Assembly (NCBI RefSeq): GCF_016917355.1
Contig: NZ_CP070304.1
Span: forward strand, 4,340,001 to 4,404,000
Length of the DNA: 64,000 bases
Direction of reading: 5' to 3'
Source of the DNA: Glaciimonas sp. PAMC28666
GTDB lineage: Bacteria > Pseudomonadota > Gammaproteobacteria > Burkholderiales > Burkholderiaceae_D
The notes beneath the pieces are model-generated. The model had not been told where the DNA came from, did no database searches, and saw only the letters and a program-made list of their open reading frames with translations. This document shows, in pieces, positions 1-8,297 of this stretch; the stretch's first letter is position 1; every line of letters starts with the position of its first letter. A program made the translations under genes and the position numbers.

Positions 1-463
1 TCGACAGCGCAAACAAGTTTGAAATGCGCAGGCTTGGATAGTGCTGTTGCAACCGCTTGGCATAGGCCATATCCTGTTCGCCTGCCTCACGTGGATGCGT
101 GTTACCAGCTTCTATCGCCTCTTGTGATAGCGCCAGATCAGCCGGAAATATCCACTGTTGCTGATTCGCAATAGTACGGCCAAATTCACGGATTTGTTCG
201 TGTGGGGTCAGCATGAGTGATGCTAGCCGTGGATGCAGGATTGTCGCGCTACTTAGGGAAGAATCAAGTGCCATGCGTAAATCTTTTTTTGCTATCCGCG
301 CGGCCTGATTCGCTGTGGGCAAAGATGAGATGCTATCGCGTGAATAACACACGTTAGAGACTCTGCTGACATGTGCCGCCAGACGGGATGTTTGGAGATG
401 GGCGCTGTTGCTGGGTCGGGGCATGGGCCTTGAGGTGGGCGCAAGATTTCCGGTGATGTGCAA
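1..463 (-). CDS. Partial third member of 58-residue-repeat protein family (runs off left edge)
   Basis: I do not recognise this protein, but it is clearly a paralogue of the next two genes. Translating the minus strand from a TTG at 463 gives an open frame of 154 codons to the window edge. The start context (AAAGGAAACAGC then TTG) is nearly identical in all three genes, and the protein begins LHITGNLAP, compared with LLITGNPAL and LYITQNPAP. The shared N-terminal block follows (DLRMAL, LASLMLTPHEQIREFG, QQQWIFPAD). A first repeat unit then begins (EAGNTHPREAGEQDMAYA, YPSLRISNLFALS) and is cut by the edge. The N-terminus is Ser/Thr rich, which would suit a type III secretion signal, but that is inference. 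No hrp-type box was found upstream. Confidence 0.75.
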   Translation of the reverse strand, partial: MHITGNLAPTSRPMPRPSNSAHLQTSRLAAHVSRVSNVCYSRDSISSLPTANQAARIAKKDLRMALDSSLSSATILHPRLASLMLTPHEQIREFGRTIANQQQWIFPADLALSQEAIEAGNTHPREAGEQDMAYAKRLQQHYPSLRISNLFALS

Positions 464-630
464 GCTGTTTCCTTTAAAGTGAGTTTGTCCGTGCTTCGAG
501 GCGGAGCCGGAAGGGCGGCCAGGGCGGCCCCTCATCCAGACCGTACCTAACTTCCGGCCAGGTAACCTCACGGCGATCTAAACGACGGTGCTTTGTTGGG
601 CCGCTCTGGCGCATAGCTTTTACGTGATCT

Positions 631-1701
631 CTATTGCCTTATTCGAATTGCCGCCGATGCTCTTCGGAACTCTTCTTCATTAATGATCAGCTGCATTTCA
701 TTGTCGTCAGCGAAGGATAGGGCGGGTCCTCCTACATGATTGACAACGTGTATGACGGTGGCATCGCGAATGACATAAAAATTATCGCTGTTGTCAATCA
801 CGTCTAATGGATATTCGATACCCTCCGGCGAGAATACCGATTGAATTTCGCGATCCTCATTTTCATTGACTATCCAATATGGGAAGTTGTGTGTTGGTGG
901 CCGGTTAATGGGCTGGCACTGAGCTGCCGATTTTGCCAGTGGAAGGGATGCGGAAGATTGCGCATGGCTTGACCGGGTCTGGCCGGTTGCCGCTGGAAAT
1001 ATTTTTGACGCCGGCGGGTTTCGCAGGGTTGACTCGCCTATCGCTGACAGCGTGGTAGGGTCAATAACGCTGCGGTTCCTGGCTCGGGCGTTTAATCGCA
1101 TGGCATGGTCTGCATTTCCCGCGCCGGATTGGTGTGGATGCTTTCCTCGAGCATCTTCGGCTGCCGCGCACAACGTTTTAAATGCAGACCGGTCGCGTGC
1201 GGTCACCGTCTGCAACCCCGAAATCATGAGAGAGTTTTCTACAGTCAGGCTCGGAATTTCCTGTATGAGCCGCAGTGCAAAGGTCAGGTCATCCTTGCGT
1301 ACTTCCCGGGGAAGCCTGATTCTTGCTGCTTGGGCCGGCGGGGATGGCGTTTTGAATTCCGACGGCAGCGCGCGCTTGGCCGGAAATAGCCACTGCTGCC
1401 GATGCCGGTTAGCGCTGCCCAATTCTCGCAATTGTTCGCGTGGCGTCAGCAGGAGTGACGTTGGCTGTACGTTCGGGGCTTCTGTTTTATTCTGGGCATA
1501 TGTCACTGCCAAGCGTAAATCTGTTTTTAGCAGATGCGCGTTTTGATGCGCGATGGCCAGCGATGGGATGCCATCGAATGAACAAGATGCGTTAGTGACA
1601 CTGTGTACATGCGAAGTCAGGCGGGATTGTTGCTGCTGTGCAGCGCCAACGCGATGGGAAATGCCACGCGAGACGGGTGCAGGATTTTGGGTAATGTACA
1701 A
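631..1701 (-). CDS. Short member of 58-residue-repeat protein family (two repeats, conserved C-terminal domain)
   Basis: Unrecognised family. I place the start at a TTG at 1701 rather than the ATG at 1725, because the TTG has an AAGGAA site six bases upstream and matches the starts of both paralogues. The 356-residue protein has a Ser-rich leader, the conserved N-terminal block (about residues 50–112) and two degenerate repeats of exactly 58 residues (about 116–173 and 174–231). A short Ser/Pro linker leads to a C-terminal domain (about 273–352: FPYWIV, EIQSVFSPEG, DNSDNFYVIRD, HVVNHVGG). Unlike its large neighbour it has no acidic/Pro array. It lies 167 bp after that neighbour and 167 bp before the edge-cut member. 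It may be a degenerate or accessory copy. Confidence 0.7.
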   Translation of the reverse strand: MYITQNPAPVSRGISHRVGAAQQQQSRLTSHVHSVTNASCSFDGIPSLAIAHQNAHLLKTDLRLAVTYAQNKTEAPNVQPTSLLLTPREQLRELGSANRHRQQWLFPAKRALPSEFKTPSPPAQAARIRLPREVRKDDLTFALRLIQEIPSLTVENSLMISGLQTVTARDRSAFKTLCAAAEDARGKHPHQSGAGNADHAMRLNARARNRSVIDPTTLSAIGESTLRNPPASKIFPAATGQTRSSHAQSSASLPLAKSAAQCQPINRPPTHNFPYWIVNENEDREIQSVFSPEGIEYPLDVIDNSDNFYVIRDATVIHVVNHVGGPALSFADDNEMQLIINEEEFRRASAAIRIRQ

Positions 1702-1720
1702 GCTGCGTTCCTTGATTGAT

Positions 1721-1750
1721 TCCATGCGAATCCATGCGAATCCATGCGAA
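1721..1750. repeat. Three exact 10-bp tandem repeats (tccatgcgaa)
   Basis: Three perfect head-to-tail copies of tccatgcgaa lie just upstream of the start of the short repeat-family gene. Each copy reads TTCGCATGGA on the coding strand, so it brings an in-frame or out-of-frame ATG; the ATG at 1725 comes from the first copy. This makes the ATG a poor start candidate and suggests replication slippage in the leader. Confidence 0.9.
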
Positions 1751-1868
1751 TAAAATCGATGGGTCCGGGTGGGTTGATTAAATAGTTCTTCTGGGAAATA
1801 TTTTACGCATCATCTCATTGAATGTTGATTGCCGACAACCTTAAAAGCGTCTGTAGCGTTCCAATTGG

Positions 1869-4835
1869 CTACGTTGCAGGGTCGGAGCGAGACCTGCCTC
1901 CCTGGCCGGCAGACTGCGCCGAACCCCCGCCCCCTTTACCATCACGGTCTTCTACACGATGACGCTCTGCTTTGGCGCTCTCGAGGACATAACTGTCGCG
2001 TGACCGCCATCGCCCTTTTTTCGCAATTGTGGCTGAGACTCGCCTGAACTCCAGCGCATCGATGATTTCGTGCATCTCATGAACGTTTGCGAAAAATAGG
2101 GGAGTCGATCCTGCGTGATTGACGATATGCAAGACGCTGTTATCGCGAATGACATAAAAATTATCACTGTTGTCGAGAACGTCAAATGAATATTCATCAC
2201 CGTCCGGTGACCACACGGATTGAATTTCGCCGTCCGCGTTTTCATAGACTATCCAATACGGGAAGGCGGGTGGTGGCAACACATGATCTGTCGGCGTTCG
2301 AATCAATGGTGAAACGGGCGGTGTGAAAAAGATGTCGTCAAGGGCAAGAAGACTCGGTGCAGGAGATGGCTGTGGAGAACCGACATAGTCTCCAAGCTCA
2401 GCAAAATCATCATGCGCAAACGCGCCGGCAGGTGCTGCCGGTGAGGAAAAATAGCGATCAAAAAGAGTAGGAAGACTGGGCGCCGGAGATGCTTGTGGCG
2501 TACCGCTATATTCTTCAAAGGCGTCAAACTCGTCATGAAGTAACGGACCGGCAGAAGCCCTTTGCGGGGAAGTCGGCAGACCATCAAGATCAAGAAAACC
2601 TGGCGCAGGGGATTCCGGCGAAGAACAAAAGAGATTGTCGAGATCAAGCAGATCCGGCGCAGGAGATCCCGGCGGCGAGCAATACAGATCTTCAAGATCA
2701 AGAAGGCCAGGCGCGGGTAATGCGCTTGCGAAGCTCACCTGTCGTTGGGCCCTCCAAGGCGCTGTCGGTTCGTCTTTGAACCGTTTCCGCAGGGTCGCCT
2801 CATTGATCCAGGATAGTCCGCTGTAGCTCGACATACCGAGGTTCGGGACTTCCCGTCTCAGCCGCAGCGCGTAGGTCAAATCTTTTTCGCCGATTTGTCG
2901 TGGATACTTTGCTCCAGCGTTTTTGGCCGCTACCGAAAGCCTTTTGAATATCGGACGGTTGCGCAGAGTAGATTCACTTACCCTCGATAATATGGAACAG
3001 TCCGATATGCGCAGCGTCGGTACTGCACTTTTCAGCCGCAGGGCATAGGTCATATTTGCTTCGTTAATGCGGCGCGGGTATTTGGCTTCGGCGGCGTGGG
3101 CGGCCATGGATGGCTTTTTAAACGCCCGGCAAGAGCGTAGGAGTGCATTTCGCACCCCTGTGAGCAAAGAGTAGTCAGCTATGGTGAGGGCAGGGGCCTC
3201 TTCTTTCAGCCGCAGGGCATGCGTCATATTATCTTCGCCTTCATTGCGCGGATAGTGTGCTTTCACTTCTTCTGCGGCTGCGGACAATATTTTAAAGGCT
3301 GGCAGGGACCATAGGCTGGTTTCAGTGACGCCTGAAAGCCCGGAGTAGTCCCGTATATTCAGGTTCGGGACTTTCTCTTTTAGCCGCAGCGCATAGGCCA
3401 TATTATCCTCGTCGTTACCCCGTGGAAAGCGTTCTCCGGCGACTCTGCCTGGGAGGGACAGCTTTTTAAACGTCGAGCGGTTCCGCAACGTCGACTCGTT
3501 TACGTCGGATAGACCGGTGTAGTCCGCGATACTGAGGTTGGGCATTTCCTTTTTCAATCGCAGGGCATAGTCCATATTGCCCTCGCCACTATGTCGCGGA
3601 TACTTTGCTCTTGCTTCTTCTGCAGCTGCGGACAGCGTTTTAAATGCAGACTGGTTGCGCAGGGTCATTTCATGCATCCCCGAAATCAGGGCGCAGTTCC
3701 TCACGCTTATGCCTGGAATTTCCCGTCTTAGCCGCAGTGCGTAAGCCAGGTCATCCTCGTGTGGTGCGCGCGGGTGAGCCCTCCCGGCATCCTTGGCGAG
3801 CTGGGGCACGACTTTAAACGCCGAGTGCGCGCGTAGGGCTGACTCCTTCGCGCCTGAGAGTGCCGAGCTGTCAGGAACGCTGAGACTCGGTAATTCCCGC
3901 TTCAGGCGCAGGGCATAGGCCGTGTTCTGCTCACCTCGCTGCCGCGGATGGCTATTTCTTGCTTCTTCGGCGGCTGCGGAAAGCGTTTGAAATTCCGGCC
4001 GGTTTCGCAACGTGCTCTCCGGCACCCCCGACAGTCCGCAATAATTCGATGTGTTGAGGTTCGGCACTTCGCGTCTAAGTCGCAGGGCATAGGCCATGCT
4101 ACTTTCGGCATGACGTCGCGGAAACCTGACTCGCGCTTCTTTGGCAGCGGTGGACAGCGTTTTAAACTCGGGCCGCGCTCGCAAGATAGATTCATGCGTC
4201 TCCGATAGTGCAGATAAGTCCGCTATGCTGATGGTTGGCGCATACCGTCTCAGTCGCAGTGCATAAACGATATTCTTCTCGCCAGGCTCGCGTGGATAGC
4301 GGATACCGGCCTCTTTGGCGACGGCTGACATTGGTTTGAAGTCGCGCCGCGCTGAGCGGGGCAACTGCTGTCTCCCTGCTAATGCAAAATGAGGCAGAAG
4401 GTTGCGGTGTGGATGGTGTGGGCAGAGCGGGCTCTGGGTTTGATCTGCATTCGGCACGTTCAACTCCTGCGGATGGCTGTTCGTGGCGACTCTGAGCAGA
4501 GGGGGCGGGGCGTGATCAGCCGGGAACGCCCATAGTTGCTGGTGCTTGTTTGCGCTCCCTAATTGCGCCATTTGCGCGTTTGTTGTCAGTAGCAGTGATG
4601 CTAGCTGCGCCTTTATTATTTCTCCGCTGTGGGCAAATTTCAGTGCTGAGTGTAAATCCGTCCTTGATATCCACGCGGCCTGTTTCACTTTGGTTGGAGA
4701 CGAGGCGCTGGCGAGTGAATAAGACAGGCTGGAGACACTGTTTATATTCAATGCCATACGGGATTGTTGCTGCGCTTCGGTGCTGCGAAGAGGCATGACA
4801 CTTGCGCTGAGCGCAGGATTTCCGGTGATGAGCAA
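1869..4835 (-). CDS. Large modular repeat protein: nine 58-residue HTH-like repeats plus acidic/Pro array
   Basis: I do not recognise this 988-residue protein. It starts at a TTG with AAAGGAAACAGC before it. Order: Ser-rich N-terminus (1–50); conserved block (50–108); nine tandem repeats of exactly 58 residues (166–687); five Pro/acidic/hydrophobic units (about 704–843, each PAPxLL, a DLDNLF- or LDDIFF-like core, then SPxxSP); the family C-terminal domain (857–937, FPYWIV onward); and a basic/Gly-rich tail (938–988) absent from the short paralogue. Each repeat holds an AAAEEAR helix, a PR turn, YALRLRREVPNL, then SGVxESTLRN, which resembles a helix-turn-helix. The plan recalls TAL effectors (secretion leader, modular repeats, acidic activation region), but the repeat sequence is unrelated to any TAL repeat I know. 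Function is inferred only. A cell-surface or protein-binding scaffold is the main alternative. Confidence 0.75.
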   Translation of the reverse strand: MLITGNPALSASVMPLRSTEAQQQSRMALNINSVSSLSYSLASASSPTKVKQAAWISRTDLHSALKFAHSGEIIKAQLASLLLTTNAQMAQLGSANKHQQLWAFPADHAPPPLLRVATNSHPQELNVPNADQTQSPLCPHHPHRNLLPHFALAGRQQLPRSARRDFKPMSAVAKEAGIRYPREPGEKNIVYALRLRRYAPTISIADLSALSETHESILRARPEFKTLSTAAKEARVRFPRRHAESSMAYALRLRREVPNLNTSNYCGLSGVPESTLRNRPEFQTLSAAAEEARNSHPRQRGEQNTAYALRLKRELPSLSVPDSSALSGAKESALRAHSAFKVVPQLAKDAGRAHPRAPHEDDLAYALRLRREIPGISVRNCALISGMHEMTLRNQSAFKTLSAAAEEARAKYPRHSGEGNMDYALRLKKEMPNLSIADYTGLSDVNESTLRNRSTFKKLSLPGRVAGERFPRGNDEDNMAYALRLKEKVPNLNIRDYSGLSGVTETSLWSLPAFKILSAAAEEVKAHYPRNEGEDNMTHALRLKEEAPALTIADYSLLTGVRNALLRSCRAFKKPSMAAHAAEAKYPRRINEANMTYALRLKSAVPTLRISDCSILSRVSESTLRNRPIFKRLSVAAKNAGAKYPRQIGEKDLTYALRLRREVPNLGMSSYSGLSWINEATLRKRFKDEPTAPWRAQRQVSFASALPAPGLLDLEDLYCSPPGSPAPDLLDLDNLFCSSPESPAPGFLDLDGLPTSPQRASAGPLLHDEFDAFEEYSGTPQASPAPSLPTLFDRYFSSPAAPAGAFAHDDFAELGDYVGSPQPSPAPSLLALDDIFFTPPVSPLIRTPTDHVLPPPAFPYWIVYENADGEIQSVWSPDGDEYSFDVLDNSDNFYVIRDNSVLHIVNHAGSTPLFFANVHEMHEIIDALEFRRVSATIAKKGRWRSRDSYVLESAKAERHRVEDRDGKGGGGSAQSAGQGGRSRSDPAT
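2316..2726 (-). repeat. Pro/acidic/hydrophobic repeat array in the large repeat protein
   Basis: Codes for about five units of the pattern PAP-x-LL-x-LD-x-(L/F)(F/Y)-x-SP-xx-SP. Cores visible are LLDLEDLY, LLDLDNLF, FLDLDGL, DEFDAFEEY, HDDFAELGDY and LLALDDIFF. Three units are short (about 18 residues) and two are long (about 40 residues) with an extra acidic-aromatic core. Alternating acidic and bulky hydrophobic residues in a Pro/Ser background are typical of acidic transcription-activation segments of eukaryotic factors and their bacterial mimics. That functional reading is inference. Confidence 0.8.
2775..4340 (-). repeat. Nine tandem 174-bp coding repeats (58 residues each)
   Basis: Nine units of exactly 58 codons run without gaps. 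Near-invariant columns are F1-K2, P16-R17, A27-L28-R29-L30, P35, L45 and L53-R54. Column 49, just before E50-S51-T52-L53-R54-N55, reads H, P, K, H, N, T, R, S, N from unit 1 to 9, while its neighbours barely change. Units are diverged at DNA level rather than identical, so the array is not a very recent expansion. Confidence 0.9.
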
Positions 4836-4915
4836 GCTGTTTCCTTTGGTGTGATTTTATCCGTGTCGTGCTTTTCCAGTTCCTTGATTAAAAATGCGCC
4901 TGCCACCGCAATATG

Positions 4916-5962
4916 CTAGCTAGTTTTTGTCACTTTGCTTAAATGACGCGGTTGGTCCGGATTCATACCACGGGCCGCTGCCAGGTGGGCTGCCATGACA
5001 TAGAAGGCTTGAATGGCGACGATGGGATCGAGGTCTGGGTTGGTTGCTATGGGCAGCGTAAGGTTACGTTCGGCGACGTCATCGGGTGCGGCGAGCAGGA
5101 CTTTGGCACCGCGTCCGCGCATTTCTTCGGCAAGTTTTAGTAATCCGATTTGCGTCGGACCGCGCGTGGCGAATATCAATAGGGGATAGCCTTCCTCGAT
5201 GAGCGCCATCGGTCCGTGTTTGATTTCGGCTCCGCTAAATGCTTCGGCCTGGATTGCGGAGGTTTCCTTGAATTTTAGGGCGGCTTCTAACGCTAACGGA
5301 AAGCTGATCCCGCGTCCTACCACCATGATGTTGGTGGCCGGGGTTAAAATGTCGAGGGCTTCGGACCAATCGCAGCGGGTTGCTGCGTCTAATGCTTCCG
5401 GCAAGGCATCCAGCGCGCTCAGGAACGCAGGATCGTCCTGCCAGTGACCGGCAAGTAATGCACCGGCGACCAGGCTGGCAATAAAGCTTTTGGTGGCGGC
5501 GACGCTCAATTCGGCACCGGCGTGCAACGGCATGCTCCATTCTGCGCTGGTGGCCAGCGGCGATTCAGCATCGTTGACGAGGGCGACCGTGGTCGCGCCG
5601 CCGTCGCGGAAGTAACGAATGGGGGCGATAACGTCGGGGCTTTGCCCCGATTGCGAAATGGCAATGGCGAGCGCGTCACGCGCCACCAGCGGTGCATTAT
5701 TCAATGTAAGTAATGACATCGGTAGCGATGCAACGATGCGACCGAGGCGTGCCATGATCAGGTAAGCGCAATAGCTGGCTGCATGATCGGAGCTGCCACG
5801 CGCTACTGTCAGGATGCTGGTGGGTGGTTCAGAGCGTAATCTGCGCCCGAGTTCTGCGTAGCGATCGCGGTCTTGCGCTAACTGGATGGCAACATGGGCG
5901 CTGGCAGAGCATGCTTCTTCAAGCATGCGCGATTGTTGGGGCGATGTGGGATTTGAGGTCAA
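4916..5962 (-). CDS. nagB-II: SIS-domain glucosamine-6-phosphate deaminase, NagB-II type
   Basis: A 348-residue cytoplasmic sugar isomerase related to the isomerase half of GlmS. It probably converts glucosamine-6-phosphate to fructose-6-phosphate and ammonia, the last step of GlcNAc breakdown. Two SIS domains are visible: ILTVARGSSDHAA and SQSGQSPDVIAPI in the first, MVVGRGISFPLALEAALKFKE and AEIKHGPMAL in the second. There is no glutaminase domain, as expected for NagB-II and AgaS-like proteins. The start is a TTG with a strong AAGGAGA site six bases upstream. It overlaps nagA by 44 bp, which indicates translational coupling. An AgaS-type specificity (galactosamine) is possible but the neighbouring nagA favours glucosamine. 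Confidence 0.88.
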   Translation of the reverse strand: MTSNPTSPQQSRMLEEACSASAHVAIQLAQDRDRYAELGRRLRSEPPTSILTVARGSSDHAASYCAYLIMARLGRIVASLPMSLLTLNNAPLVARDALAIAISQSGQSPDVIAPIRYFRDGGATTVALVNDAESPLATSAEWSMPLHAGAELSVAATKSFIASLVAGALLAGHWQDDPAFLSALDALPEALDAATRCDWSEALDILTPATNIMVVGRGISFPLALEAALKFKETSAIQAEAFSGAEIKHGPMALIEEGYPLLIFATRGPTQIGLLKLAEEMRGRGAKVLLAAPDDVAERNLTLPIATNPDLDPIVAIQAFYVMAAHLAAARGMNPDQPRHLSKVTKTS

Positions 5963-7103
5963 TCTGTTCTCCTTCTACGTAGACGGCCGTCAGATTTAGC
6001 TGGCGGTCGAATACTAAAATGTCAGCGAAGCAGCCGTTTTGAAGGCGCCCGCGTTCTGTGATGCCAAGATAATCAGCCGGGTAGGTTGATGTGCGTAGCG
6101 ATGCTTCCGCCAAATCAAGACCAAGCGCTACCAGATTGCGTAAAGCCTGATCCATGGTCAGGGTGCTACCGGCCAGCGTGCCATCGGCGAGACGCACGCC
6201 TCCCATGCATTTATGGACGACCTGCCGTCCGAGCATATACTCGCCGTCCGGCATGCCGGATGCAGCAGTAGAGTCGGTTACACAATATAAACGTGGGATG
6301 GCGCGCAAGGCCGCTTTGATTGCGCCGGGATGCACGTGCAACAAATCGGGAATCAACTCAGCATATTCGGCATGGGCCAGCGCAGCCCCAGCCATGCCTG
6401 GGGCGCGGTGATGAAAGGCGCTCATGGCATTGAAGAGATGCGTAAAGCCGGTGGCGCCATTGTGCAGAGCAGCCACGCCATCTTCGTAGGTGCCGAGCGT
6501 ATGACCGATCTGGACACGCATGCCGCTGGCACTCAGGGTCTTCACCAAAGCCAGATGGCCGTCCACCTCAGGCGCGATGGTGATCAGTTTGAGGGGGGCA
6601 AAACTGCGTAGCCAGTCAACTTGCTCCAACGTTGCTGCCACCGCGAAGTCGGGTTGTGCGCCAAGTTTGCCGGGATTAATGTAGGGTCCTTCCAGATGCG
6701 CCCCGAGCACGCGCGCGCTGCCGTGGCTGCGGTGCAGACAGGCGCGCCCGATAGCGCTCAACGCGGCTTCCAGATCGGCTGGTGGGGCGGTCATGGTGGT
6801 CGCTAACATGCTGGTGGTGCCGTGCTGCGCATGCATTTTTGCGATGACATTGACAGCTTCCCCTGCGTCCATTACATCTTTGCCGCCACCACCATGAACG
6901 TGCAAATCGATAAATCCGGGCAAGATAAAATGGTCGTAGGGCGAATGGCCTAAAGGCGCATCACCTGGCGGAGTGGCTTGACTTGGATCAAAGTCCAACG
7001 CTTGTCCGCTGATATCAGTGATTAAATCGGTGAAACTGATGGCACCGGCGATCCAGCCTTTTGCCGTGAGCACATTGCCATGCAGTTGCTTGGTTGAGGA
7101 CAT
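5919..7103 (-). CDS. nagA: N-acetylglucosamine-6-phosphate deacetylase
   Basis: Cytoplasmic amidohydrolase that removes acetate from GlcNAc-6-phosphate. The metal-binding and family motifs are in order: DLHVHGGGGKDVMDA near the N-terminus, LGAHLEGPYINPGKLGAQ, VQIGHTLGTYEDGVAALHNGA with THLFNAMSAFHHRAPG, VTDSTAASGMPDGEY, and GSTLTMDQALRNLV. Length (394 residues) is normal. The ATG at 7103 has GGAGAAAG four bases upstream, better than a TTG one codon earlier. It follows the kinase after a 199-bp spacer rich in 12-bp repeats and overlaps the deaminase gene downstream. Confidence 0.95.
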   Translation of the reverse strand: MSSTKQLHGNVLTAKGWIAGAISFTDLITDISGQALDFDPSQATPPGDAPLGHSPYDHFILPGFIDLHVHGGGGKDVMDAGEAVNVIAKMHAQHGTTSMLATTMTAPPADLEAALSAIGRACLHRSHGSARVLGAHLEGPYINPGKLGAQPDFAVAATLEQVDWLRSFAPLKLITIAPEVDGHLALVKTLSASGMRVQIGHTLGTYEDGVAALHNGATGFTHLFNAMSAFHHRAPGMAGAALAHAEYAELIPDLLHVHPGAIKAALRAIPRLYCVTDSTAASGMPDGEYMLGRQVVHKCMGGVRLADGTLAGSTLTMDQALRNLVALGLDLAEASLRTSTYPADYLGITERGRLQNGCFADILVFDRQLNLTAVYVEGEQIDLKSHIAPTIAHA

Positions 7104-7181
7104 CAAACTTTCTCCGTACTAAGTAGGGGACATACATCAAAAAATCTTGATGCCTTGGACGATCGGAATGAATCCAAGCTA

Positions 7182-7265
7182 AAGTCATCGCTTAAGTCAT
7201 CGCTCCAGTCATCGCTCAATTCATCGCTCAATTCATCGCTCAATTCATCGCTCAAGTCATCGCTG
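7182..7265. repeat. Seven 12-bp tandem repeats between kinase and nagA
   Basis: Seven head-to-tail units of the type aattcatcgctc/aagtcatcgctc lie inside the operon, between the kinase stop and the nagA start. An ATC-rich run follows at about 7288–7308. The units could spread or space the intra-operon messenger. A minus-strand frame across them would code Ser-Asp-Glu-Leu runs, but there is no support for its translation. Confidence 0.9.
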
Positions 7266-7302
7266 TAAGATGGAAAGCATCGCATTACCATGATCATCAT
7301 CA

Positions 7303-8211
7303 TCATCGCCCCAGATGTTGAAGTATCAGTAGCAACCCACCACTTGCCGAATCGGCTTCCGGCAGAACGGTACGCTGTTGCAACGGCTTCGGCAGGTAGT
7401 CTTCCAATACGTGGGCCAGGCCACCGCATAGCGCTAACGGTAATTGTTCCGACGCGTCCAGCGCCAGTGCCATTTTTGCTACTTCTTCGCCGGCTCTATA
7501 AAGCATATTCCTGGCGACGTCTTCGTGTATTGCATGTTTGATGATAAATGGTGCCAGTTGTGCGTACATGCTTTGATTGGCCTTTGCCAGCCAGCCAAGA
7601 ACGCTATCGCGGTTGCCTTTATCGGTGCCATCGCCACCGCAATATTGCATGATCGTGGTCGCCAACGGAGAGTCCGCTGCGCGGCCGTCGAACACCTGCT
7701 GCACATAATTGATTGCCAAAATGCCTAACCAGGCACCGCTGGCTTCATCGCCAGATGGAAACCCCCAGCCGCCGATAATCTGCTTGGTTCCATCTGGTTT
7801 GAGCACTGCTCCGATACTGCCCGTGCCGATCGCGATGATGGCACCGGGACGGCCCTGATGTGCGCCGAGCAGGGTGGTAATGGCGTCCGAGGCAACCACG
7901 ATGCTGCCAAATCCCGGGTTAAGTTCGGTGAACTCGGTCGCCCATGCTGGTACGTTGACGCCGGATAAACCAAAACCCGCTGCGATTCTGTTATAGGACG
8001 GCGGTTGAATGCCAGCTTTGTGAAATCCTTCGTTGGTCGCTGATACGATCGCGGCCCACGCTTTGTCGCGCCCATGCATGAGCGCCGACGGTCCAGCGGT
8101 CGCTTCGGAAATGATTCTGCCATCGGTGTGTGCAATACGCACCTGGGTTTTTGTGCCGCCGCCATCGACGCCCACCAGATACGCGTAAGTTGCGTCAAGC
8201 CCTGTTTTCAA
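7303..8211 (-). CDS. BadF/BadG/BcrA/BcrD-type N-acetylglucosamine kinase
   Basis: Probably phosphorylates internalised GlcNAc at C6, feeding NagA. It is an ASKHA-fold sugar kinase: the phosphate-1 loop is YLVGVDGGGTKTQVRIA at the N-terminus, the phosphate-2 region is GAIIAIGTGSIGAVL, followed by GGWGFPSGDEASGAWLG, and the adenosine motif LALCGGLAHVL is near the C-terminus. I choose a TTG at 8211 because AGGA lies six bases upstream and the family motif follows soon after. A TTG at 8274 would add 21 residues and has no good ribosome site. It lies between the transporter ATPase and nagA in one minus-strand operon. Confidence 0.88.
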   Translation of the reverse strand: MKTGLDATYAYLVGVDGGGTKTQVRIAHTDGRIISEATAGPSALMHGRDKAWAAIVSATNEGFHKAGIQPPSYNRIAAGFGLSGVNVPAWATEFTELNPGFGSIVVASDAITTLLGAHQGRPGAIIAIGTGSIGAVLKPDGTKQIIGGWGFPSGDEASGAWLGILAINYVQQVFDGRAADSPLATTIMQYCGGDGTDKGNRDSVLGWLAKANQSMYAQLAPFIIKHAIHEDVARNMLYRAGEEVAKMALALDASEQLPLALCGGLAHVLEDYLPKPLQQRTVLPEADSASGGLLLILQHLGR

Positions 8212-8297
8212 TTCAAATCCTGTTTGTTTTACGTGTCGTAAAAGTTTATCTATTTTTATCTCCGAATGGTGCAAAAAAATGAAATGTGGGGATTGTC

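Noticed and set aside
1052-1546. Plus-strand frames opposite the repeat-family genes
   Set aside because: They are shadows of the minus-strand coding sequence. The minus-strand frames show aligned 58-residue repeats and paralogy, which settles the strand.
7182-7265. Repeat array considered as a CRISPR
   Set aside because: Units are 12 bp and directly adjacent with no unique spacers, and no cas genes are present.
7103-7429. Minus-strand 108-residue frame with Ser-Asp-Glu-Leu repeats
   Set aside because: It is produced by the 12-bp tandem repeat and overlaps the kinase gene in another frame. It has no ribosome site or recognisable domain.
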